From Physcia stellaris (taxonomy: Eukaryota > Ascomycota > Lecanoromycetes > Caliciales > Physciaceae), in contig JABSSW010000013.1 in NCBI GenBank assembly GCA_018902385.1, forward strand, positions 62,001-126,000: a stretch of DNA of 64,000 nt, given 5' to 3'. The notes below the pieces were generated by a model. It was not told the DNA's origin and did not search any database. It saw only the letters and a program-made list of their open reading frames with translations. The position numbers and the translations under genes are program-made. This document shows, piece by piece, positions 21,561-32,377 of the stretch (position 1 is the first letter of the stretch; each line of letters starts with the position of its first letter).

Positions 21561-23851
21561 CTAATTTCGTGATGAGGAGGCTGTAGCATGATATGTCGCT
21601 CGTGTTAGGCGTATCATGCTACCGGTACAGGCTCGCAAGAGCCGGACTGATCCGATGAGGACAAACATTATCAAACTGACAGAAGATCTGGCGAGAACAT
21701 CGACGACAAGAATGTTTCTGGATGGCGGAGCTGCATCTTCGACAGTGAATGTGCCGTGTTGGCTAGAGTGCCCATGTTGCGGATTGTTTGACTGCGCATC
21801 ATCTTGCGCAGTCGATTGGACGGTTTCATTGGAGCAGTTCCCATTCTCTTGATGTTTCGTACAGATTTCAAGTACACTGGCGTTCAGACTCAAGAAAAAA
21901 ACGATGATAGCTAGCACGATGAGGCCAATAAATGCCAGTAGATTGATATTGCTATACTCCGGAGTTTTGTAAATATAAAGACCGCAGAGTTTGCCACGAG
22001 CTTCATCTGGCGTCACTTCAGCGTATTCTGGTAGGTCACTGTCCAGACCAAGGGAAATCTTGCGAACATCGTACTGAATCCGGGCGAGTGAGGTTGCGAA
22101 GAGCTGTCGCGCCTCGACCTCCCATTGATGAGCATCTAGTGGCCTAGATCTGGACTGGCTGATCTTCTCCTGAGCAAGTAGTGCACTTCCTAGACGCCAT
22201 TTGATGGAATTATATGTATCAGAGTTTTCCAACGACCATTTCATTAGCCAATAGGCTGGAGATGACGGGACTCCGTCCGGCACCGGCGAAGCCATATTCC
22301 AACATGTCTTGCCATCTGGTGAGCATAATTCAGTCTCATCAACGCAGCTTAGTACTGTTGCCCGACTGTCTTCATTATAATAGAGCGGATTTCGTTGGCC
22401 AGGGAAATACCGAGGTTGCTTAGCAGGGAAGATAGGATCGAAGCTCTGCATCACATGATATATGTGCATCGAAGCTACGAACAAAATTGTTAGTGTCCTG
22501 CCATTGTGGGGCTGGAGCTCCGGAAGTGGTGTCCAATATGCGCTTTCTGGGTATAATGAGGACCACCAGTAAGTGCTATATAAATATGAGTCAGCGTTCG
22601 GAATATCCATTCGGCGTCTCAAGATTCTGCCATACTTGACTGAATAGACCGGCACAAGCCAGTCGAGTCGATTCCCTGAAGTATTGTACGTGTAATTCGT
22701 GATGCTGCCAGCGAACCCTTTTTGGCCGTAATAGTAGTAAAACTTGGCGTCATTATGAGCCTCAGAGGAATTCTTAACGTACTTGTCAGACATATTCAGT
22801 GGCGAACAGGTTGTTGTACGACGGAACTTATGCGAATCCGGAGAATTGATACCAAGAATACTAGCATCGACTTGACCTGTATCAAAAGTCACGGCAGAGT
22901 AGAGGCCACCAGGACATAGGTCGGGAGACGCAAAGGGACAAATTTGGTGTCTTTTGGTGACGAATTTGATACTCTGGCTATAGAAGTAACCGCACGAGAG
23001 CGTCCTGGTAGGTTCTGGAGAGTCGTAGCATTTTCGAGCATATTGGCTAGCTTGTGCTTCCTCCATGTAGTTCTTCAGATACTCGCGATCTGTGGCTTCT
23101 ACCCCAGCATTTTCATCAGGGCGCCAGATACCACAGCGTAACGAATTGGAAGGGCCAACTTCATCAGACTTGATCTTTGAAGAAAAACGTTAGCCACAGT
23201 GAGTGCCACAAAAAGACCGAAAAGCGCCGTAATGATAGCGATCATATAAGATGACGGGGCGTCCCATTCGTGAGATCCACGATGAATGCAGCGTCTAACA
23301 AAACGATAAACAACCTCACGACTACTTTCGGATTCTTGAAGTATAAGCATCGCACTACCAGAGTCCGGTGCCTGTAAATGAGGTTCGGACCGTTCGGTAG
23401 CCACCGTAGCAGAACCAGCCGACGCAGGTCGTCCTGTAATCGTCGTCTGGTGTTCGACTGTGGTTTCCAAATTGGTCGTAGCAATCGCATCGGATTCTGC
23501 AGTCTGCATTACTGCATAAGTTGGCGCTTGGGAGACTGCAGCTGTATCTAGCGGAGTGTGACGCCTGTGTAATCTTTGCGGTGTCGAGACCGTTACTGTG
23601 CCGTAGCAATTTACGGACTGTGGAAGCAATGACGTGTGTTGCTCATTTTGTGGGCTTGCTTCGCTGGTAACGCTGCCTTTCTTCCACTCTGCCACTAGCC
23701 AAGCAACCGAACCGAAGAGCCAGGTCAAGAAGCTCTTGAGTATCCGGAAGCAGCAGGGATTGATCAAAGTGAGACTCACAGCAACTAGTGCTGTCAATAA
23801 GCGGGCATGGTAGTCTGTACATAGCAGCTGCCATTCTAATGTATGCAGCAC
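21561..23851 (-). CDS. orphan multi-pass membrane protein with a Cys-rich outer domain
   Basis: Two overlapping minus-strand frames belong to one protein. The first part (from 23851) has membrane segments at about residues 20-37 and 40-57, a Thr/Ser-rich loop, and a third segment (MIAIITALFGLFVALTVANVF). The second part (to 21561) has RCGIWRPDE, ARKCYDSPEPTRTLSCGYF, ICPFASPDLC, FDTGQVDASILGINSPDSHK and FYYYYGQKG, then membrane segments NLLAFIGLIVLAIIVFFLSL and a C-terminal one. The frames join if one T is added to the TTTTT run (plus-strand AAAAA at 23183-23187): this gives VFSSKIKSDEVGPSNSLRCG. The layout, a Cys-rich ectodomain between membrane helices, is shared by many uncharacterised proteins of filamentous ascomycetes; I know no function. 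Total about 750 residues. Confidence 0.7.
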
Positions 23852-24154
23852 GACGTCAGCCGCATTATCAAGTAGCGATTCGATGTGGAGAGCTCACGGT
23901 CAACAGGGCGCCGGTTGTAGTCGGTCCACAAGCCTAATCTAGCATCTGTTCTGGTCGCCATCCGCTACTTGTTCCAGATACTGTTATCGCAGAGAGCAAA
24001 AGTATAGCTACCGTAGGCAACTTTGTGTCTTGAGGTTAGCATCGACAGAAGACGCGGCTGCTGGTAAGAAAGCCCCCAGCCTCGCCGAAATCTCACAGGC
24101 TGGGAATTGATAACCAGGTATTGCCGAGACCCTAGCAGCCTGCAGTACCTAGTG

Positions 24155-24759
24155 TATTGCTGTGTGCAAATACCTTTAGAATCCTTGGCGCCAAGAATTC
24201 AATTTTTCACACACCACACCTGTTTTTGTACTGTAGCAATGAAAATTCTCATCACATTCGTAACGATTGTAACTCGGTTTTATCTTTGCCAATTCAATGC
24301 AATTCGATCATTTTTGAAATTATATGAACTCGTTTATCGTCATTATGTCTTCTACACGTGCCGATGGTTTTGCCGTTGATTTTTTTCTTTTTGACTTTTT
24401 TTCTCGTTCTGGCTCACGCGCTTCAGACAGGCTCAGAGCTTCAATCGATAGAGTTCGTTTTGTCGCTGAGGCTGGTAAAGGCGTTGATCAGATTCGAAAA
24501 AATAGAAATTTTACAATGCGAGATCGTATGATAGAAGGTATCGCGTTCGACATAATAAATTAATCATTCGAAATCGTGTTTGAATAGTGATATCAGATTT
24601 CAAAATCATCGAATTGACAAGAATAGAATAGAAGCGAGTTACAATCGTTATTGTGGATGTGGTGAGGATTTCCACTGCTACAGTACAAAACAGGTGTGGT
24701 GTGTGGAAATTTGAAACCCTTGGCGCCAAGGATTCTAAAGGTATTTGCACACAGCAATA
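24155..24759. mobile_element. non-autonomous inverted-repeat DNA element (MITE-like)
   Basis: Both ends start TATTGCTGTGTGCAAATACC inward. The first 41 bp of the two ends are identical and similarity continues (roughly 80 percent by eye) for about 165-200 bp per arm. The arms contain the palindrome CTTGGCGCCAAG. A TA dinucleotide lies at each outer edge, which fits a TA target duplication as used by Tc1/mariner-type elements, or may simply belong to the repeat. The 250 bp core has no transposase. The left arm has several C-to-T changes relative to the right arm. It sits between the orphan membrane-protein gene and the HET relic. Confidence 0.8.
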
Positions 24760-24829
24760 TCCCCAACCATGCTGCTGCTCAACGAAAATCTTCCAGAGAA
24801 TGCTCCTACGAAGCCCAAGACGACTTACA

Positions 24830-25790
24830 CCTATATAAATCACTGCTACCAAAAAAATGCGATTCGACAGCTGAATCTTCATACAATCACTACATGCTCC
24901 CTCAGCCTGGCGACGACTTGTCTACCAGCCCACTGTACGTTGCTCTGTCCTACAACGGGGGTAACCTCAATCACCTCAATCGCAATCATATACGGACTTG
25001 CCGGAATTCAATGTTCCTACTATACCGATAAGCTGCGATGGGCGGACGATATTAGTGACCCGAATCTCAGAGACGCCCTTCGTGTACTCTTCGAGAAACT
25101 TGTGCTAAATGATGAGCCTGCCAACTTATACTTTTGAATTGACGCTATGTGTATTGATCATGCACATGTCTTCGAACGGACGTCGCAAGTATCGCTGATG
25201 GGCGAACTCTATCGGAAGGCACAGATAGTCTATATATAGCTTGGACACGAAGACGAATTTACCGATGACGCTTTCGCGACCATTGAGCTTCTAGCGTCGA
25301 TCCCCCAGGATCACTGTAAGACTGTTGAACCGCAAGATTTCCACAATAGACAGCTCTACAGTATGAAGTTGAGGATAACACTACTTTCGCTTTACATTTA
25401 GCTTATATGAGTCTATTTCCTTCACAGAACATACTTTCATAGGATTTGGGTCGTGCAAGAAGTCAGATTCGCTAGGCAAGTATCTATTATCTGTGGATCT
25501 CGAGAGCTAAATTTGGGTTAGCTCTCACAAGCAATCCAATTTTTAGCTTGATCAGGATGGTTACATAATGTGGATTTTTCAAGCGAGGTACTGTACTGAA
25601 ACCGAGACAGAAAGTGCTCAGCTAGCTTCCACGTTGGTCGATTCGGGATTATCGCCATTATAAATGAATACGACATGTATTATGATCTCGTGTATTGGTC
25701 TTGGCAGCACTCACCTACAATTACTCTAGACTAGCTGTGAATCTTCAGCTTTGGCCCAGTTGGATCGACTTGCTGACTAGATTGAATGTG
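24830..25790 (+). pseudogene. heterokaryon-incompatibility (HET) domain relic
   Basis: In different plus-strand frames one finds, in family order, PLYVALSYNGG (family: YVALSYTWG) near 24927-24960, then IDAMCIDHAHVFERTSQVSL and MGELYRKAQIVYI (about 25138-25240), LGHEDEFTDDAFATIELLAS, and YRIWVVQEVRFARQVSII (about 25440-25500). These are the three conserved blocks of the HET domain, the TIR-like module that drives nonself recognition in filamentous fungi. The copy contains several stops and frame changes and the part after the HET domain cannot be recognised, so it is a fossil. Its start lies next to the right end of the inverted-repeat element at 24155-24759. Confidence 0.8.
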
Positions 25791-25796
25791 TGGCAC

Positions 25797-27002
25797 TTAG
25801 AGTTTCGATATAAGCCACGACTGAGCGAACTGTGTGGTTTCGCTCGGCGTTTTCTCTCCAGTCAAAGGGTCCATGAACGGCTGGTCGTGAGTCTCTCCAG
25901 CTGCGAATAGTACTTTCAAATTCGACATCGTCGTCTTCAAGACTTCGGCGAACTTCTCTGTGTCACTGAAGGGGGTTTCGTCGGTTCCAGCCATGATGAC
26001 CATCTCCTGCACTTTGTCGTTGACTCCCTCCCACCAAGTAGCTGGCGCTGAAAGCGGCTGGTTGTAGTGGTCAGGCTTTGCCTGTCCCAAGTAATAGGCA
26101 CTCCATTTCTCTAGAATTGTTGCGTTTGTCACGTCTTTGTTACTATTCTGAGAGTACGAAGGCGAGCTAGTAGCAAAGCAAACCCACGGAGAAATAAGCA
26201 GAACTCCTTTCAAAGGACTGGGGATTTTCATGCGATCTATGGCGGGATGAGTATGAAGCAAGTGGGACAGAATGCCGAGCGCGAGATTAGCTCCCGCCGA
26301 ATCTCCAGCCATGACGATCTATATCTCGTAAGTTTCTTTGTTTGACCGGAGTGAATTGTAGCTTACATCCTCGAGCTTCTTCCCTGCATCGACCAGATAT
26401 CTGAGAAGGCTGACCGCTTGCTTGAGCTGTTCTGGGTACTGTCTTCCGGGCGCTAGGCTATATGACAGAAGCACAGCGGCGCTGTTCTCTCCGCTAGCCT
26501 TTTGCACTTCCCACAGAAAGTCAAAGTGGGTTGCTGCTGGGTAGACAAATCCCCCACCTGTGTACGATCAACCCTGTAGATGAAGAGCCATCGAGACCTA
26601 CCAGGAAAAAAGACCAAGATCTTTTCAGCATTTTGCTGTCCAATCCAAAGCGCCTTGGCTCCACTCACAAGTTCAATTACCCTAGGCTTGACACCTTTCG
26701 TTGTCACAAATCGAGTGTAAGCTTCCTCCGTGGGAGGAGTGATGTTTCTGGTTGATAGCTGGCGGTTAGGTGGTTCCTTCTCTGACCACAAGGATGTCTC
26801 ACTGGAGCTGTCTCGCGGACGCACGGGCGTTCATGGTCCGAATGGCCCGATGTACAACATGCTTCCACAAGATACGATGACCGTCGTTACCACGGAAGGG
26901 CGCGGTTAGCGCGGTCCAAAATGTGATTGCTGCTGTCTTGAGGACAGTAAGGAACAAGTCTATCTTCTCTGGCAGTGACAACGATATCGGGGTCTGTGAC
27001 AT
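25797..27002 (-). CDS. alpha/beta hydrolase, HSL (hormone-sensitive lipase) type
   Basis: Exons 27002-26803, 26747-26602, 26557-26367 and 26318-25797 join in frame to 352 residues. The nucleophile elbow GDSAG is at about residues 183-187. The acid is probably in GTDETPFSD near residue 291, and the base is in AAGETHDQP near residue 321. The oxyanion-hole loop reads FFPGGGFVYP where the family normally has HGGG; the His is replaced by Pro while the glycines remain. The N-terminus (LFLTVLKTAAITFWTALTAPF) is hydrophobic and may anchor it at a membrane. The family hydrolyses short esters and amides, and members often occur near secondary-metabolite genes. Here the neighbours are a HET relic and a sugar transporter, which give no substrate. 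The start MSQTPISLSL was chosen because the frame upstream lacks family similarity. Confidence 0.88.
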
Positions 27003-27858
27003 CTTGAATACTACACTACTCTCGATGGAATTCTGATGATCTGATGAAGTTACTCTTTGTAGGGGGCATCGTTCGTGAAATGAAGTGGTGGCTAGGCTTG
27101 AGTCAGCGTCCAGCCAGGAGCTCCAGTGAGGCGATATGGCATAAGCTTCCAAAGTGGAAACAGCCCAACTGTTAAAGTTCGGTTGATCAAGGAAGAGAAT
27201 GATCTTGCCTGAGAGTCCTGCAACACCGCACTGATTGAATGGCTGAATCAATGTGACAATGTACGCAACCAAGCGGCGCAGCAACAGGACCTGGCCAGCT
27301 TTGACAGCACCTGTGCCACCACGCCAGAAATTCCTTTTTAGTCCGTTTGGGAAGGATCCTAAAAACTAATGCAGTGATCGTAGAATTAAGCGCACGGAAT
27401 GCAGCCAACAAACGGCAATGCCAGCGAAATCCCACGGCAAGCGGGAGAGATAAATAAGATCCTGGCGGCGGATCTCGTACGCAATGAGTGATGCAACCGA
27501 TAGAGATCGAGGATCATCATCTAACACTTTTTCCGGTTTACTCGGGGACATCAGGTCGGAGAAACGAGGCTCTCTGGTGAGAGGCGTAGAAAAAGGCTTG
27601 AACATGGCTTTGCACTCTCCCACGTCGCAGTAGGATCAACTTCCGGTCTTATACACCCGAAAATAGCTTCCCATCACCAAAATCACTATTGGCTGGCCCA
27701 CGTCAGCATTCCCATGTGATCTGTCTTAAAATTTGGTCCATGTTAGCACAATCGTGAGAATGGAACATCGTGATGCTATGAATCTATTCCTACGAAAAAG
27801 CTAAGGTCGCAAAAATTCTATGTGCGAGTCCACTCCACGGAGAGACTCAGATGGCACG
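27003..27858. other. intergenic, no gene seen
   Basis: Between two minus-strand genes. Open frames here overlap only by chance and show no motif. It holds the promoter of the hydrolase gene and the 3' end of the transporter. Confidence 0.45.
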
Positions 27859-29542
27859 CTACTTGTCTTCTTCCACAGAGTCGATGGCTGTCGAAGATCT
27901 GTTCCTTCCCACACCATGTAATGGCTGAATCAGGCCCTCATTCTCTTCCTCAATGGCAGGCGATGCTCCCTGTTCCGCGGATAGGGATTTTGAAGGTAGG
28001 GAATGGTGAACTTTATGAACGAGCCATCCTGGGTTAGCAGCGAACCATTCATCGCATTGCTCAAGCGTCTTCCCTGCTGTTTCGACGATCAGGTAGTAAA
28101 CCACGGGTACGAACGAAGCGTTGAATACCGCATAGATCAGGTAGATACCCCAGCCCAAGTAGTTTATACCTATGGGCGTTGTCTGCACAACCAGGTAGTT
28201 AAAGAACCAATTACATGCAGTCGCCAGTGCCGCGCCCTTGGTACGCATGCTCAAACTGTTGATTTCTGCAGGGTAGAGCCATGGGATGGCGATCCAGCCA
28301 AAGCCGAATGCAATGAAGTAAAGCGATATGCAGATGGTTGCGATAATGCCGAATATCATGTCATGGCCCAGTTTAATACTTATAGCTACGCCGAGAAAGG
28401 CGACTGCTTGCGCTGCAGCCATCCACATGAGTAGCGGCCGTCGGCCGAATCGCTCGATGGAATAGAGAGAACCGGCGGCGGCGAACATGAAAAGAAATGC
28501 GAGGAATGTTGCGAGAACACGCGAGTTGATCTCCGGCAAGCCGACACTTTTCTGTAAGACTAAAGGTAAATAGTAACAGAGGACGTTGATCCCAGTTAGC
28601 TGTTGACTGTTGGTTTAGTTAGTTGTTGGATACATGTGTTCTACAGTCTTCGATGCAATCGACTTACCATACTTGAATGAGCATACCTAATAGAACGCGG
28701 CGAGTAGCTTGGCCCCCTTGAAACAGTTGGGACCATGAAGCCTCTGACGCCTGCTCGTCTCGTACTGATTGTCGAATAGCGACGAAGTCCTCCTCGCTGT
28801 CATCCTCACTCAAAGAAGCGAGAACAGTCCTCGCTTCCATATCTCGGCTCCTGGATATAAGCCATCGGGGAGATTCGGGAAGAAGCGGTACCATGACAAG
28901 GATAATGACCACCAAGAGGAGCTGTATGCCCAACGGAGAACGCCATTGTGCCTCGGTCCTCACTCCACTAAACGCCATGGTTGCCAGGTTCGCGAGTATG
29001 AAGCCGGAAACGTTCACGATCATTTCTTTGACCACTGCTTTGCCCTTGCCGCTCTGTTTTGATGTCTCGACATGCCACACCGGGGCGGTAGCGGTGTTCC
29101 CGCCGTTACCAATACCTGCAATGACCCTACCCCAGACCAAGTCTGTCATCGAATGCGCGGCTGTCTGCATTATAATTCCAGCTGCCATAATTATCGTGAA
29201 AAGGAGCAGCATCCGTTTCCGGCCAAGTTGTTCGCCTATAATTAGAGCAAGGATAGCCCCCAAAAGACACCCTAAGTCGTAGACGCTGGTGACGAAACCC
29301 AAGATCGATGATGATGGATTGTCGAAGTAAGTCATGAATTCCTGTCCCACTACAAGACCACCAAGTAGTCCCTGCTCATAACCGAACAAACACATCACAG
29401 TGCCGGCCGCGATTGAGATAAGCCATTGGAGTCTTCGTGCAGACTTGGCGTGACTTGGGTCACCATGTTGGATGTTTTGCGTGGAATGGACAGACTTGTC
29501 ACCATCACTGTCCTCAAAATCGATGCGCTGGTAGCTGGACAT
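27859..29542 (-). CDS. sugar transporter, MFS sugar porter family
   Basis: Two exons, 29542-28668 and 28606-27859, give 540 residues. The intron has a GTAAGT donor and a CTAAC branch site just before its AACAG acceptor. Sugar-porter signatures are present in order: GEQLGRKRMLLLF (first half GRR/GRK motif), VIAGIGNGGNTATAPVWHVE, PESPRWLISRSRD, QQLTGINVLCYYLP, ERFGRRPLLM (second half), IPWLYPAEINSLSMRTKGAA and VETAGKTLEQCDEWF. Twelve membrane segments fit. The residue before QQLTGIN is Cys (TGT made across the splice site) where Trp or Phe is more usual. It most likely imports a hexose, disaccharide or polyol across the plasma membrane by proton symport. No regulatory site is evident. Confidence 0.93.
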
Positions 29543-29930
29543 GGCTATGGCGATGATCTGATATAGACTGAGACAAGATAATTACGCGTACGAGAGAATA
29601 AACAATGTAGATAATTGGGTTTGGGAATGTATGCAATGAAGAAATGTACATGAAGTAGAGGATCAACATACAACAAAAGAGATGGTTCGGCCATGACAGC
29701 AAGCTCGTCCCATGGGACACCGTTGATCTGGTGATGGGGGATCTTTGGCTTTGAGGCAGTCGCAACTTCAGCTCGAGATGTCTTGGCGGCTCCGGAGAGC
29801 GGCTTTCTATTCCGCCTTGGCGCACTAAGGATGAACCCTTTATCCCGCCCGGCCACTTTCAGCTCATATTAGCACCGGACTACCTACCTCTCGCAGTGCC
29901 GCAAGCAGCAGCCTATGTGACAAGAAATAC

Positions 29931-30700
29931 ATGTCACTACAGGACTATATCTCTTTGCTTGACCAGAGCGACAAGGAGATGCAGGTTGTGATAAAGATGC
30001 GGGCGGGCGATTAACGTAGGGATGACTCTGATAGTAACTCTGTCATCAGGCCTTGGATATTCTCTTCCGATCCAAAAGGATCCACGCGCAGCCAATACGC
30101 TTTCACTCATGGTCATGATTGATCGATTAGAGTTGCAAAAGAATACTACTCAGACAATGATAAGAGCCAAAGCGTCAATTGTTGAAGTCGTTAGCAAGAC
30201 TTCAAAATATCTCACTAATACTGGTAGCTAAGATACCTGATGCAGAAGCTCTTCGCATAATAGTTCAACTGACCGTCCGAACGTGGCTAACTATCGAAGA
30301 TACTCTTTCAAATAGGCAACAAAGGGGTTCAGTCAATTCTTGCCCAAATCTTTCCTTCTGGGGAATACGAGACGTGGTCGTTGTGCGAAAATATTCACTG
30401 CATGTAAGACTAGGCAATTCAACAGCATCGGCCTAACTCGACCAATGGTCACGCTGAAAAAGCGGAGCTTCCCGAGCGAATCGCGCTATGGCAGATCAAA
30501 ACATCGTTTACAGGGTGCTAAATCGGAGGCGGAAGAAGCCGCTAAGATTTCCGATCGTATTCATGGTCTACAATATCCCAAGACTTTACTCTGCAAGGTG
30601 ATAATGGCGTATTGCGTAGTGCACTAGAGTCGTGGCAGCCAATTGAACTCGAGAAGCCAAGAAATGCCTTAAGTAAGGGCAGAAATTCGAAGACGAAGAT
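29931..30700 (+). pseudogene. relic of an NLR-type protein's TPR (kinesin-light-chain-like) region
   Basis: Scattered over all plus frames are pieces in the order seen in fungal NB-ARC-TPR proteins: SLQDYISLLDQSDKEMQVVI (from 29931), IQKDPRAANTLSLMVMIDRL (about 30072-30131), QIFPSGEYETWSLCENI (about 30346-30395), a helix pair near AEKAELPERIALW (about 30455), and KISDRIHGLQYPKTL (about 30545-30590). The last matches the LG..HP.TL turn of kinesin-light-chain TPRs. The NB-ARC and N-terminal effector domains are absent and there are many stops, so this is a decayed 3' part of the gene or of a copy. Such receptors act in nonself recognition. It faces away from the sugar transporter. Confidence 0.68.
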
Positions 30701-30815
30701 CTAAATCTTGCGAATAACCTATAGCTTTCTTCGAGATTCAATTCTGTCCGGGGCGACTGCGGCACTGATCGAAGCATGGTACAACTCTGACAGAATCGCC
30801 GGCATATGTACAGTC

Positions 30816-31738
30816 TTAATGACTCCGATCCGAGAAGGATGAATTATTTTTCCCGCCAACTAGTTCAATACCTCCACCAGAGGGTGACTGCCTCCTGTGT
30901 TCTCTTTGGATTTCCATCAGATCAAGCATTTCGTTCAGAGCGATGGTTGCCGCTACAGGGTCCGTGGATTCCCTGACAATTCGAGTTAGGCCATACTTCG
31001 CACGCTCGTCATACAGTATGATCTCAATCTTGCGTTCTCTCCCTAAATAGCTATCAAACCCTTTTCTGATCAACATTCCGCACAACACATACCGTTATTG
31101 GTGATGACGCCACCCAGACCCTTCACTCGTACACACTGTTGCAGTATGGTACGCGCTGGGCCCCATATGTCTATCCAAGCCGCCGTGTCGCGGGCGACGT
31201 TGGCGTTGGAGAATCTTGCGGCCATCAAGACCTGCACAGTGCAGGTACCTATACAAACACGTCAACAAAAACCACGAGAAGTTCAATAGGGGCCGAGATC
31301 TCACCGACGGTTCTCTGAAGTGGTAGCAGAACATTTGGTTCTCGTGACGATCGGTCAGATGGCTTGATGTAGAAGTTTCGCGGAACGGCTTGTCTCGGAG
31401 GATCTGTCAACACAGAATGTAAGTACTGAGCGGTTTCTTTCCCGAAGAGAGGCAGCTATACATTATCGGTTGGAACAACAGCAGGAAGACTTAAAGACTC
31501 AAATATACGCACCCCTGGGCAACTGGCTGACAGCCTGAGCACAGTCGTCGTAGACTGGTTTCGCTCCCCATCCGCCAAAGTCTTGATCGCACAAAATGTT
31601 ACGCGGCGGATCTACATCTAGGGATGTCGTGTTCGCACTTGACGATGGAGATGGCACAAGTAGGTCGACTGGGGTAGCAACAATCCCGAAAGCTTGGAGC
31701 TGCAGGAGGACGGCAAGTATAAAGGATACACGGATCAT
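30816..31738 (-). CDS. small secreted protein of unknown function
   Basis: A signal peptide (MIRVSFILAVLLQLQAFGIV) begins at 31738. Exon 1 runs to about 31514 and ends in QAVSQLPRG. Exon 2, about 31410-31310, has FYIKPSDRSSREPNVLLPLQ. Exon 3, about 31247-31089, reads GTCTVQVLMAARFSNANVAR and continues to GLGGVITNNG. The last exon, from about 31056, has GFDSYLGRERKIEIILYDER and ends in a Gly/Ser tail at 30816. Frames agree at every junction, but the last intron would be only 32 bp (GTATGT to AAAAG), shorter than any other here. So either the splice is unusual or a base is misread. The pattern CD..GGW....DC, then G.C.V.V, recurs in small secreted proteins of ascomycetes; I know no activity. No transmembrane helix follows the signal peptide. 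Confidence 0.68.
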
Positions 31739-32377
31739 GGTCACAGCATCTGTCACCCGGGATGACCTCAAAGTTGGAGAAGGGCAGTCTCCCGATTTCT
31801 TATCATCGAGGAAAAGGCCTATCGGTTTGTTACACTACCTCTATGCGTCACGGCACACATGGGTCGCAACCGATAATGCGAAGTGATAGCTCTTGCGGTC
31901 CGAAGATTTCCTTTGCAGCCCATCCCACGGAAGCTGTCCAATGATTGGGTGTAAGCTACATCAACCATTTTACCACGCCCAGTCGGAGACATTACTGCAT
32001 TGCTGACCACGCAACCAGCGTCTAGATATACAAGCGAGCATGCCATTGCGCATCTAGTGCTGTTTGACGAGCGACGATCGGAACCTTCTCCGTCACTGAG
32101 ACCTTTCCCCGTGCGAATCCATATCAGATGTAGAGCTACCCAGCGAACCTTACAAACATCATACATTCCCCTACTTTCAAATTGAGCTCTCATCAAAATA
32201 CAAACTTTTGTACATGTGGCCATTGCGTCGTCAGTCAAGGCCAGATCGAACGCCAGAATTCCGTTCAGGAGCCACTCAAAAACTATCCCAAGCTCCTCCA
32301 GGGTGTGTCCCAAGCACTGAATACGCCAGAAACCATTAATCCGAAACAGACCACCCATTTGCTGGCTTGCACCGTCT
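31739..32377. other. intergenic, no secure gene
   Basis: A 179-codon minus-strand frame (32358-31819) fills most of this spacer but shows no motif, signal peptide or splice pattern. I treat it as chance. The region must hold the promoter of the gene at 30816-31738. Confidence 0.4.

Noticed and set aside
31819-32358. 179-codon open frame on the minus strand
   Set aside because: No signal peptide, domain or splice pattern. A frame of this length is expected about once by chance in a window of this size.
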